From: Candidatus Zixiibacteriota bacterium
GTDB lineage: Bacteria > Zixibacteria > MSB-5A5 > GN15 > FEB-12
DNA length: 12,682 nucleotides
Direction: 5' to 3'
Assembly (NCBI GenBank): GCA_003641415.1
Contig: QNAG01000063.1
Location: 1-12,682, forward strand
Part shown: piece after piece, positions 1-6,345 of the stretch
Layout: each line of letters begins with the position of its first letter
Numbering within the stretch: the first letter of the stretch is position 1
The notes under the pieces: generated by a model
Databases searched by the model: none
What the model was told of the DNA's origin: nothing
What the model saw: the letters and a program-made list of their open reading frames with translations, nothing else
Position numbers and translations under genes: made by a program

Positions 1-1389
1 CTCCAGTGCCACAGCCTGATTGGCGATCAGCATAAACTCCTCGACCAGACGGTGTGACTCCAAACGAACTCGGTTGCCCAATTCAATTACTTCACCACTC
101 TTGTCGAGAATGATCTTTGCCTCTGGCAGATCAAAGTCGAGCGAGCCTTCTCTAAATCTATTCCGACTTAATATCCTCGCTAGTTTCCTTGCCAGAGTCA
201 GGTTTTCAGCAACACGAGCGAGTCGCGCTGATGCTGCTCCGGAGGGAAGACCGTTGTCGAAAAAATCCTGGACTTCCTCATATGACAATTTGGCCTGCGA
301 CTTGATTACTGTATCGGCCATCTCCCATGACAGCATCTTGCCCTTATGGTCGAAATCGATAAGAACCGAATGAGCAAGTCGCTTGCGGTTGGGTCGGAGA
401 GAACACACATCGTTGGACAAAACCTCCGGCAACATCGGAATTACCATCCCCGGCAGATAAACCGAGTTACCCCGATGGAACGCTTCTTTATCAAGGTCCG
501 TCCCCGGTTCAACCCAGTATGAGACATCGGCGATATGCACCCCAAGACGATAACCTCTGGCTGTTTTTTCAACAGATACAGCGTCGTCAAAATCCTTCGC
601 ATCAACCGGATCGATAGTGTATATGCACTCGCGGGTAAGATCAAGGCGGTGCGCTATCTCTTCAGAGATATCTCTCGCCGTAGCTCTTTCTGCTTCATCA
701 ATAATTTCTAGAGGAAACTCCTCAGGAAGATTGAAGCTCTTGACCACAGTCAGCATATCCACGCCCGGTTCGTCGGGGAAACCGAGAACCTCTGTAATTT
801 CCCCTATGGGATTGAGAGCGGAATCATTCCACTCAGTTATTACACAAACAACCTTTTGACCTTCAAGAATCCCGGTCGTTTGTTCAGTTGGGATGTAGAT
901 GTCGCGATGAATGCGGGCGTTGTCCGGAGAGACATAAGCGAAATATTTCCCCTGCTTAAGCACCCCAACGATATTACGTTGTACCCGTTCAATTATCCTG
1001 ACAACCGTACCCAAACGACGTTTGCCTAATGACACTGTCTCTTGTGTCCCTGTCAGACGGACCATCACACGGTCGCCATCAAGCGCCGTGGACAGGGCGT
1101 GGGCGGGAATTATTATATCCTTCTTTGTCCCTTCCTGCGGTACAAAGCCAAGCCCTCCTCGAGTGACGCTGATCTCTCCGACCACAATATCCATCTGCTG
1201 AGCCAGTCCAATACGACCACGCTTGAGTTTGACCAGTTCACCGGATGCAAGCAGCTTCTTAACAGTTTGACGAAATTCCGGATAGAGGTGGCGATGAATA
1301 TCGAGTGCCCGGGCTAGTTCCTTGGGTTTCATAGGGCGGTATGATTTCTCGCGGATGAAAGCGACTATTTGTTCTGAGGAAAGGTCCAT
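1..1389 (-). CDS. rnr: Ribonuclease R (RNB-family 3'-5' exoribonuclease), N-terminal part, cut by left window edge
   Basis: Processive 3'-5' exoribonuclease that degrades structured RNA in the cytoplasm (family knowledge). The minus-strand frame is open for all 463 codons from the ATG at 1387-1389 to base 1, with no stop, so the C-terminal part lies outside the window; E. coli RNase R is about 813 aa. Domains seen: an N-terminal winged-helix-like segment (about residues 5-60), two cold-shock-like RNA-binding segments (about 64-115 and 120-190), then the RNB catalytic domain from about 235. The RNB signature TIDPVDAKDFDDAV is present with metal-binding Asp260, Asp266, Asp268 and Asp269, matching the 201/207/209/210 spacing of RNase II. 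HIADVSYWV (285-293) and LVEEFMLIAN (448-457) are also typical. An in-frame TAA 15 bases upstream of the ATG, with no start codon between, fixes this as the earliest start. No Shine-Dalgarno sits at normal distance. RNase II is the alternative, but the N-terminal extension favours RNase R. Confidence 0.95.
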   Translation of the reverse strand, partial: MDLSSEQIVAFIREKSYRPMKPKELARALDIHRHLYPEFRQTVKKLLASGELVKLKRGRIGLAQQMDIVVGEISVTRGGLGFVPQEGTKKDIIIPAHALSTALDGDRVMVRLTGTQETVSLGKRRLGTVVRIIERVQRNIVGVLKQGKYFAYVSPDNARIHRDIYIPTEQTTGILEGQKVVCVITEWNDSALNPIGEITEVLGFPDEPGVDMLTVVKSFNLPEEFPLEIIDEAERATARDISEEIAHRLDLTRECIYTIDPVDAKDFDDAVSVEKTARGYRLGVHIADVSYWVEPGTDLDKEAFHRGNSVYLPGMVIPMLPEVLSNDVCSLRPNRKRLAHSVLIDFDHKGKMLSWEMADTVIKSQAKLSYEEVQDFFDNGLPSGAASARLARVAENLTLARKLARILSRNRFREGSLDFDLPEAKIILDKSGEVIELGNRVRLESHRLVEEFMLIANQAVALE

Positions 1390-1398
1390 ACGAGAGGT

Positions 1399-1427
1399 AA
1401 GTTACCCTTACAGATGTTGCGAGTCAA
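1399..1427 (-). promoter_or_regulatory. Candidate sigma70-type promoter of rnr, almost leaderless
   Basis: Read on the minus strand there is TTGACT (1422-1427), a 17-base spacer, and TAACTT (1399-1404). Only nine bases separate the -10 box from the rnr ATG, so transcription would begin about two or three bases before the start codon. This fits the lack of a Shine-Dalgarno; the nearest purine run, AAGGG, is 15 bases from the ATG. A perfect 5-1-5 inverted repeat (GGTAA G TTACC, 1396-1406) overlaps the -10 box. The boxes are seen; promoter activity is inferred. Confidence 0.45.
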
Positions 1428-1665
1428 GCGAATCTGGCACATTCCCGCCGTTTTGACAGAGGATTAGACTCAGAGCAAAAACTTCAGTAATCACCATTTG
1501 TCCGAATAAGGATTCGTTTTGAACACCGCACCAATTGTATCGAAACCTTTATTCAAACGATTTAATTAACCCCGGATTTCCCAAGTGAATCTGTACACAG
1601 GGATTGAGATTTATTAGCGTATGGTCTACGGAGAGAATTTGATGGACTTTTAGTCACTGTATATC

Positions 1666-1694
1666 TTGACCATTCGAGGAAATTTTGTTACGTT
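1666..1694 (+). promoter_or_regulatory. Candidate promoter for the mlaEFD operon (distal)
   Basis: TTGACC (1666-1671), a 17-base spacer and TACGTT (1689-1694) form a plausible sigma70-like pair, which would give a leader of about 80 bases before mlaE. A competing pair is TTTATA (1732-1737), 17 bases, TATATT (1755-1760), which would give a leader of about 16 bases. Neither is strong enough to choose between them by eye. Confidence 0.3.
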
Positions 1695-1771
1695 AATAAC
1701 GCCGAAAAATATGAGTAGTGTACTTTGAGCGTTTATACCGGAAATCACGGATTATATATTTACAGACTAAA

Positions 1772-1779
1772 AAGAAGGG
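1772..1779 (+). promoter_or_regulatory. Shine-Dalgarno of mlaE
   Basis: AAGAAGGG lies three bases before the ATG at 1783 measured from the end of the run; the AGAAGG core (1773-1778) is four bases away. It is the only good ribosome binding site nearby and supports the ATG at 1783. Confidence 0.6.
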
Positions 1780-1782
1780 TAA

Positions 1783-2571
1783 ATGGCCTTTTTTGCTGCC
1801 GTTAACAACTGGTTGAAACATTTCGCTTACGAATTGCAGGGTGAGTTTCTTCTTGCTCTCAAAACAATAGCAGCTGTTTTCCGTCGTCCGTTTTATTTGC
1901 CAGAGATACTTGAACAAATGCACATCATTGGAGTTGGATCATTATATCTTGTAATTCTTACAGGCATCTTTGCCGGTCAGGGTTTTGCTCTGGCTTTTTC
2001 TGTTGAATTAGCCGATTTCGGAGCAAAGAACTACCTGGGTCGCATTATGGCAATTGCTATAATACGGGAATTAGGACCTGTACTCACTGGTCTTATGGTT
2101 GCTGCAAGGGTGGCTGCCGGAATAACGGCTGAAATCGGATCTATGAAATCATCTAATCAGCTTGACGCTATGGTGGCGTTTGGGATTGATCCTATCAAAA
2201 AACTTGCGGTTCCACGCCTCATTGCCCTGATTATAATGTTACCGGTTCTTACTATTATTTGTGACTTCATCTCCCTTGCAGGCAGCTGGGTAATCGCCAA
2301 ATATATCGCTCATGTTACTACAACTGTATATTTGTCAGCAGTACGAGATAGACTCATCTTTGGAAACTTGTTTATCGGGCTACTTAAACCTGTTGTTTTC
2401 TCGTTTATTATAGCTTTTATTTCATGCTACAAGGGTTTCACTTCCGGGGGAGGCACTAAGGGTGTTGGTCGAGCTACTACTGAGTCGGTTGTGATATCAT
2501 CAATCACAATTCTGGTGGTAAATTTCTTCATTACAAAAATAGTGTTTTCACAACTTAAGGGCTGGCTATGA
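1783..2571 (+). CDS. mlaE: MlaE-family ABC lipid-transporter permease
   Basis: Inner-membrane permease subunit of an Mla-type (MCE) ABC transporter that moves phospholipids between inner membrane and periplasm (family knowledge). The 262-residue length is typical. Hydrophobic segments lie at about 48-70, 86-110, 143-166, 168-180, 195-215 and 235-257. The family core is clear: RELGPVLTGLMVAARVAAG (95-113), then AEIGSMK and QLDAMVAFGIDPIKKLAVPR (126-145), equivalent to the conserved 'QIDAL..MGVDP....VPR' of MlaE. GFTSGGGTKGVGRATTESVV (218-237) matches the conserved C-terminal loop. It starts the plus-strand operon after an AAGAAGGG ribosome binding site, and its TGA overlaps the mlaF ATG in an ATGA, so translation is probably coupled. 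A strongly hydrophilic N-terminus (1-40) corresponds to the interfacial helix seen in MlaE structures. The family assignment is secure; the exact lipid and the direction of transport cannot be read from sequence. Confidence 0.95.
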   Translation: MAFFAAVNNWLKHFAYELQGEFLLALKTIAAVFRRPFYLPEILEQMHIIGVGSLYLVILTGIFAGQGFALAFSVELADFGAKNYLGRIMAIAIIRELGPVLTGLMVAARVAAGITAEIGSMKSSNQLDAMVAFGIDPIKKLAVPRLIALIIMLPVLTIICDFISLAGSWVIAKYIAHVTTTVYLSAVRDRLIFGNLFIGLLKPVVFSFIIAFISCYKGFTSGGGTKGVGRATTESVVISSITILVVNFFITKIVFSQLKGWL

Positions 2572-3374
2572 TAGAGCTACGCCACATACATTTCTCCTAC
2601 ACTGATAAACCCATCCTCAAAGACGTTTCTTTTGTCGTTGAAGATAATGAATCCTTGGTGATAATGGGTCCATCCGGATCAGGCAAATCCACAATCCTGC
2701 GATTGATCCTTGGTCTTGAACAACCACAGCAGGGAGAATTGATCATAGATGGCGACAATATTTGTACCATGAAGGAAAAAAATAAACGGAAACTGCGTAA
2801 AAAAATTGGCATGGTGTTCCAGGCTGGGGCGCTTTTTGATTCCTTGTCAGTTGGAGAGAATGTTGGCTACTATTTGTTAGAACACACCAACATGACATTA
2901 AAAAATGTGTCGGAAAAAGTTGTTCAGATGCTCGGTTTTGTTGGACTTGATGCAGAAGAAATTATAGATACACTACCAGATGAACTGTCGGGAGGAATGC
3001 GACGGAGAGTTGCTATCGGTAGAGCCCTGCTATCGACGAATCCCATGATTATGCTCTACGACGAACCTACTACCGGTCTTGATCCCAAGGCAACTGAGAA
3101 TGTCCTCAATTTAATCATGAAATTACATCAGGAAAAAACGATTGCTTCAATCATGGTTACACATGAGATTATTGATGCCCTTAGAGTAGCCAATAGGTTT
3201 ATTGTTATATGGGCTGGTGAGATAGCTTTCGACGGTACCTTGGAACAGTTACGCTCCAGTGATGACCCAAGAGTGAAGGAATTTTTAAGACCCTTCCTGT
3301 CATCCTTTACGGAGGTAGTCCAGAAACGTTTTGTTGAAGGAATAGCTACAGAAAATAACTCGGCCTCCCTATAA
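2568..3374 (+). CDS. mlaF: MlaF-family ABC lipid-transporter ATPase
   Basis: Cytoplasmic ATPase that powers the MlaE permease (family knowledge). All nucleotide-binding motifs are intact in 268 residues: Walker A GPSGSGKST (34-42), Q-loop Gln85 in VFQAGALF, ABC signature LSGGM (140-144) followed by RRRVAIGRAL, Walker B MIMLYDE (160-166, catalytic Glu166), D-loop GLDP and switch His199. The 'FQAGALFDSLSVGENV' stretch and the LSGGM rather than LSGGQ signature are characteristic of MlaF/Ttg2A-type ATPases rather than exporters. A C-terminal tail of about 40 residues (DPRVKEFLRPF...) resembles the MlaF extension that contacts the partner subunit. The start ATG overlaps the mlaE stop (ATGA) and has AAGGG (2557-2561) six bases upstream. 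The stop codon sits in the loop of a hairpin. No STAS-domain mlaB gene follows. Confidence 0.95.
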   Translation: MIELRHIHFSYTDKPILKDVSFVVEDNESLVIMGPSGSGKSTILRLILGLEQPQQGELIIDGDNICTMKEKNKRKLRKKIGMVFQAGALFDSLSVGENVGYYLLEHTNMTLKNVSEKVVQMLGFVGLDAEEIIDTLPDELSGGMRRRVAIGRALLSTNPMIMLYDEPTTGLDPKATENVLNLIMKLHQEKTIASIMVTHEIIDALRVANRFIVIWAGEIAFDGTLEQLRSSDDPRVKEFLRPFLSSFTEVVQKRFVEGIATENNSASL

Positions 3375-3383
3375 CAGGAAGGC
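3363..3383 (+). repeat. Intercistronic hairpin over the mlaF stop codon
   Basis: GCCTCCCT (3363-3370) can pair with AGGAAGGC (3376-3383): seven of eight pairs, one mismatch, GC-rich, with a five-base loop that contains the mlaF TAA. No U-run follows (the next bases are AAAACCCG), so it is not a standard intrinsic terminator. It could stabilise or partially attenuate the mlaEF message before mlaD. Pairing is seen; function is inferred. Confidence 0.45.
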
Positions 3384-3425
3384 AAAACCCGTGTTATTTC
3401 TGATCGTTAAGAATGGATTTGATGT

Positions 3426-4361
3426 ATGAAGAAAACTGTTGGAGTTAAATGGGGTAATCTCAAGATTGGAATAATCCTGTCCTTTGCTGTTCTTCTAATG
3501 TTCTGGGCTTCACTCAGCGGTGGGGGAACATCTATTTTTGATCCAAAGGTGAAGTTTATCAGCTATTTCAAAAATGTAAACGGACTAGTTCCGGGCGCAC
3601 CAGTTTGGATGGCTGGTGTAGAAGTTGGTAACGTCCGCTCTGTAAGATTCGTGAATCTTGACGCTATAAGAAAAGTAGAAGTTACCTGCCGCATCGAGAG
3701 AAACGTATGGCCAATGATGACTGAAAATACTTTAGTTCAGCTTGGAACTATTGGTCTACTTGGTGATAAGTATATCGAGATCGTTCCTGGCACCAAAAGC
3801 TTGCCAATTCTACCTGAAGGGTGCAGAGTGTCGGTTCGCGATGCAGGTGATGCCGCAACCGTATTCAAAGCAGGCGAAGAAGCTATCGGTGAAGCACGCT
3901 CGGTCGTTAATAATATTGGTGGCATTTTAGAAAAAATGAATCAAGGACAAGGGACTTTGGGACAACTGGCTGTCAGTGATGAACTATACTCCAACATGAC
4001 AATGCTCCTGAGCCGCCTGACAAAACTAACCGCTGATTTGCAAAATAACCAAGAACGAATAGTATCTTCTATAGAAAAAACTGCCAACTCTATTGAGAAC
4101 CTCTCAGAACAGGTTAATACAAGTCAGGGTACAGTTGGCAAACTTATCAATGACCCTAAATTGTACGATAATCTCACCCTTGTTTCTCAACGATTGGATA
4201 GTATTGTCTATAAAATTAACACTGCCGAAGGCTCTCTGGGCCTGATGGTAAGCGATACTGGTCTGTATGTTGAGATGACAAACCTGATGACCCGAATTGG
4301 CAACCTAGTCACTGATATAGAACAAAATCCTGGCAAGTATTTAAAAATTTCAGTGTTCTAA
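3426..4361 (+). CDS. mlaD: MlaD-family MCE-domain lipid-binding protein
   Basis: Periplasmic, membrane-anchored substrate-binding subunit of the MlaEF transporter; MCE domains form hexameric rings that carry lipid (family knowledge). The 311 residues show a single N-terminal membrane anchor (about 11-30), then the MCE domain (about 41-120) with NVNGLVPGAPVWMAGVEVGNV (50-70) and the closing LLGDKYIEIVPG (111-122). After it comes a helical, Asn/Gln/Thr-rich tail with three copies of a 'GT(L/V)GxL...D..LY' unit (starting near 176, 235 and 269), ending in NPGKYLKISVF. Such tails are common in MCE proteins of FCB-type bacteria and could lengthen the ring into a stalk or tube. It follows mlaF by 51 bases with only a weak ribosome binding site (GGA, eight bases before the ATG). 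E. coli MlaD is shorter (183 aa) because it lacks this tail. No mlaC or OM lipoprotein gene follows. Confidence 0.92.
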   Translation: MKKTVGVKWGNLKIGIILSFAVLLMFWASLSGGGTSIFDPKVKFISYFKNVNGLVPGAPVWMAGVEVGNVRSVRFVNLDAIRKVEVTCRIERNVWPMMTENTLVQLGTIGLLGDKYIEIVPGTKSLPILPEGCRVSVRDAGDAATVFKAGEEAIGEARSVVNNIGGILEKMNQGQGTLGQLAVSDELYSNMTMLLSRLTKLTADLQNNQERIVSSIEKTANSIENLSEQVNTSQGTVGKLINDPKLYDNLTLVSQRLDSIVYKINTAEGSLGLMVSDTGLYVEMTNLMTRIGNLVTDIEQNPGKYLKISVF

Positions 4362-4364
4362 TAA

Positions 4365-4378
4365 CATGTAATTACATG
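4365..4378. repeat. 14-bp perfect palindrome after mlaD
   Basis: CATGTAATTACATG is its own reverse complement and begins three bases after the mlaD stop (TAA 4359-4361), in the gap between the convergent mlaD and deoC genes. It has no loop and no U-run, so it is not a normal terminator; it could be a protein-binding site or chance. No other terminator is visible in 4362-4420. Confidence 0.4.
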
Positions 4379-4420
4379 GTTGTCCGCTGTCATTCAACTA
4401 CTCATAAATATCGCCAAAAG

Positions 4421-5095
4421 CTATAATTGCCCACCAAGTTCTGCCATAATTGCAGCTGAAGATGAACTTCCCAATCGTGTCGCTCCGGCTTCGAGAAACT
4501 GGCGACATTGATTAAGGGTTCTAATTCCACCTGATGCTTTAACTTCGACCTCCCCTGCAGCCGCTTTGACTAATGTGAGAACTTGTTCAACAGTGGCACC
4601 GCCGAAGAAACCTGTGCATGTCTTCACGAACTGCGCACCGCCATTAACGACTGCCCTCGTTGACTCGGCTTGTTGCTCAGGCGAAAGCATTCCGGCTTCA
4701 ATTATAACTTTCAACGCCATGTTAAACGGCAAAGATGCACGGACTGTTTTTATCTCTTCTTCCACCTTTTTGTATCGCCCCTCGATCAACCACCCGATAT
4801 TGGTCACCATATCGATCTCGTGAGCTCCATCGCGTACTCCATGTATGGCTTCCTCTACCTTGATATTGGTTCTGCTGGCGCCAAGAGGGAACCCACTGAC
4901 AGTTAACACCTTTATGCCCGTATTATAAAGTTCTTCTTTAGCTAAAAGAACCCAAGCTGGGTTAATTGCCACTGAAAAGAAATCGAACTTCTTTGCTTCA
5001 TTACATGCAAATACAATGTCCTTTCCGGTTGCGTCGGATCTGAGTACTGCATGGTCAAAACGACGGTTAATGTCACTTAGAATTTCATTTTCCAT
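4421..5095 (-). CDS. deoC: Deoxyribose-phosphate aldolase (DeoC)
   Basis: Class I aldolase that splits 2-deoxy-D-ribose 5-phosphate into glyceraldehyde 3-phosphate and acetaldehyde, the last step of deoxynucleoside catabolism in the cytoplasm (family knowledge). It is 224 residues from the chosen ATG, normal for the short bacterial type. Residues seen, numbered from that ATG: Asp95 in EIDMVTNIGWL, Lys129 in ALKVIIE, the Schiff-base lysine Lys158 in FVKTCTGF (usually VKTSTGF, so Ser is replaced by Cys), and Lys186 in VKASGGIRT. The C-terminal GATRLGSSSS phosphate-binding loop is present. Start choice: a GTG at 5102-5104 would add three residues but lies inside the Shine-Dalgarno, whereas the ATG at 5093-5095 is eight bases after AGGAAG. 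It lies 12 bases behind deoB, so the two are co-transcribed and likely translationally coupled. Confidence 0.96.
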   Translation of the reverse strand: MENEILSDINRRFDHAVLRSDATGKDIVFACNEAKKFDFFSVAINPAWVLLAKEELYNTGIKVLTVSGFPLGASRTNIKVEEAIHGVRDGAHEIDMVTNIGWLIEGRYKKVEEEIKTVRASLPFNMALKVIIEAGMLSPEQQAESTRAVVNGGAQFVKTCTGFFGGATVEQVLTLVKAAAGEVEVKASGGIRTLNQCRQFLEAGATRLGSSSSAAIMAELGGQL

Positions 5096-5103
5096 ATATG
5101 CCA

Positions 5104-5109
5104 CTTCCT
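5104..5109 (-). promoter_or_regulatory. Shine-Dalgarno of deoC overlapping the deoB stop
   Basis: On the minus strand TAGGAAGTGG contains the deoB stop TAG and the AGGAAG ribosome binding site, eight bases before the deoC ATG at 5095. It rules out the GTG at 5104, which would sit within the site itself. Confidence 0.65.
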
Positions 5110-6286
5110 ATAAAATATCCTGAAGGAATGATTGACCGATGTATTTGTGCTCCACTTTGAAAATGTCTCCAATTGTACAAGCAACATCCGCAAATGTCGC
5201 TCGCGTTCCAAGATTTACTCCAGATTTTGCATGTCGTCCATATATCAGCAACGGGACATACTCTCGTGTGTGGTCAGTGTGCTTGATATAAGTTGGATCA
5301 CAACCATGATCGGCTGTAATGATTAAAAGATCATCCTCATGCAACAGTGGGAGAAGCTTTCCCAAATCCTGATCAAATGCCTCCAAACCTGCTGCGAAAC
5401 CTTGAACATCACGTCTATGCCCCCAGAGCATGTCAAAGTCAACTAAATTGGCAAAAGCCATTTCATGTTGGGTGTCTTTTTCGATAAAGTCTGCTATAGC
5501 TTCCACACCTTCAGCATTGTTGTAAGTCTTAACATGAGAGCTGAACCCACGTTGGGCAAATAAGTCCCATGTCTTACCAATAGCTTTGATTCCAAGCCCC
5601 TGTTTTGTCATTGAATCAAGAAGAGTGTCTGATGGTGGCACTAATGAAAAATCGCGCCGTCCTGTAGTGCGTGTGAATTTGCCCGGAGTTCCGATAAACG
5701 GACGAGCAATGACACGCCCAACAGAGTGTTCTCCAGATAACAACTGGCGTGAGATCCTGCATAACTCGTATTGTCGCTCAAGTGAATAGATATCCTCGTG
5801 CGCTGCCATCTGCCACACCGAATCAGCCGACGTGTAAAGAATAAGTGCGCCAGTTTCCATATGTTCACGCCCGAGCCGCTCTATAATCTCGGTACCTGAA
5901 GCAGTGACATTGCCTATTGTCGCAACTCCGGAACGGCGTTCAAACTCCGTCACAAGACTCAGTGGGAAGCCATGAGGATATGTAGGCAATGGCTTTCCAA
6001 GAGCAAGTCCACAGATTTCCCAGTGACCGCTAATGGAATCCTTCCCTGCTGATTGAGACGCCATCTTTCCGAAACACCCGATGGGTGCGTCGGCGGGTGG
6101 GACACCTTCGATCTCGATGATGTTACCCAGTCCAAGTTTCTGGCAGTTGGGCAGGTTAAGTCCACCTGCCGACTCGGCCGTATGGGGAATGGTTGCAGAT
6201 CCGGCGTCACCATAATCGGCAGCATCGGGTAATGCACCCACACCACAGGCATCGATAATAATCAGAATTATTCGTTCAAATGACAT
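5108..6286 (-). CDS. deoB: Phosphopentomutase (DeoB)
   Basis: Mn-dependent mutase of the alkaline-phosphatase superfamily that converts (deoxy)ribose 1-phosphate to (deoxy)ribose 5-phosphate, feeding DeoC next door (family knowledge). The 392 residues match the usual 390-410. Metal ligands expected from Bacillus enzymes are all present: Asp12 (IIDACGVGALPDA), Asp285 and His290 (LVDFDMLWGHRRD), Asp326 and His327 (ITADHGCD) and His339 (HTDHTREYVPLL). The nucleophile position reads GKDSISGHWE, with Ser84 where many homologues have Thr; serine should be able to take the phosphoryl group. YTSADSVWQMAAHE (151-164) is also diagnostic, and the cap domain lies between about 100 and 215. An in-frame TGA six bases upstream fixes the ATG at 6286. 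No Shine-Dalgarno is visible. It lies 59 bases downstream of the exporter permease gene, in the same direction. Confidence 0.97.
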   Translation of the reverse strand: MSFERIILIIIDACGVGALPDAADYGDAGSATIPHTAESAGGLNLPNCQKLGLGNIIEIEGVPPADAPIGCFGKMASQSAGKDSISGHWEICGLALGKPLPTYPHGFPLSLVTEFERRSGVATIGNVTASGTEIIERLGREHMETGALILYTSADSVWQMAAHEDIYSLERQYELCRISRQLLSGEHSVGRVIARPFIGTPGKFTRTTGRRDFSLVPPSDTLLDSMTKQGLGIKAIGKTWDLFAQRGFSSHVKTYNNAEGVEAIADFIEKDTQHEMAFANLVDFDMLWGHRRDVQGFAAGLEAFDQDLGKLLPLLHEDDLLIITADHGCDPTYIKHTDHTREYVPLLIYGRHAKSGVNLGTRATFADVACTIGDIFKVEHKYIGQSFLQDIL

Positions 6287-6291
6287 GTTTC

Positions 6292-6319
6292 AAGTTAGGG
6301 CGCGAGCACCGCAAATCAA
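6292..6319 (-). promoter_or_regulatory. Candidate promoter directly before deoB
   Basis: On the minus strand TTGATT (6314-6319), 16 bases, TAACTT (6292-6297), with only five bases to the deoB ATG. The -10 hexamer is the same as the one proposed for rnr. If real, the deoBC transcript would start at or very near the start codon. It lies within the 59-base gap after the exporter operon; readthrough from the exporter is the alternative. Confidence 0.3.
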
Positions 6320-6345
6320 ATTGAAAGATTCGTAACTATAGAATA

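Larger units (their letters stand above)
1390..1782. other. Divergent intergenic region between rnr and mlaE
   Basis: 393 bases without a supported gene. It holds the candidate rnr promoter at the left and candidate mla promoters at the right. The middle (about 1430-1660) is AT-rich and shows only a small hairpin (CGAAT-AAGG-ATTCG, 1503-1516, followed by TTTT on the plus strand) and an AT palindrome near 1560. I see no tRNA, riboswitch or convincing small ORF here. A small RNA cannot be excluded by eye. Confidence 0.6.

Noticed and set aside
20..1317. Plus-strand open frames opposite the left-hand 1.3 kb
   Set aside because: They are antisense to the RNase R frame, which is open for 463 codons with clear RNB motifs; the plus-strand products have no recognisable domains.
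1503..1520. Small hairpin CGAAT-AAGG-ATTCG followed by TTTT
   Set aside because: Only five AT-rich pairs, in the middle of a divergent intergenic region with no gene ending there, so a terminator role makes no sense.
5096..5104. GTG start for deoC at 5104
   Set aside because: The codon is part of the AGGAAGTGG ribosome binding site; the ATG at 5095 has ideal spacing.
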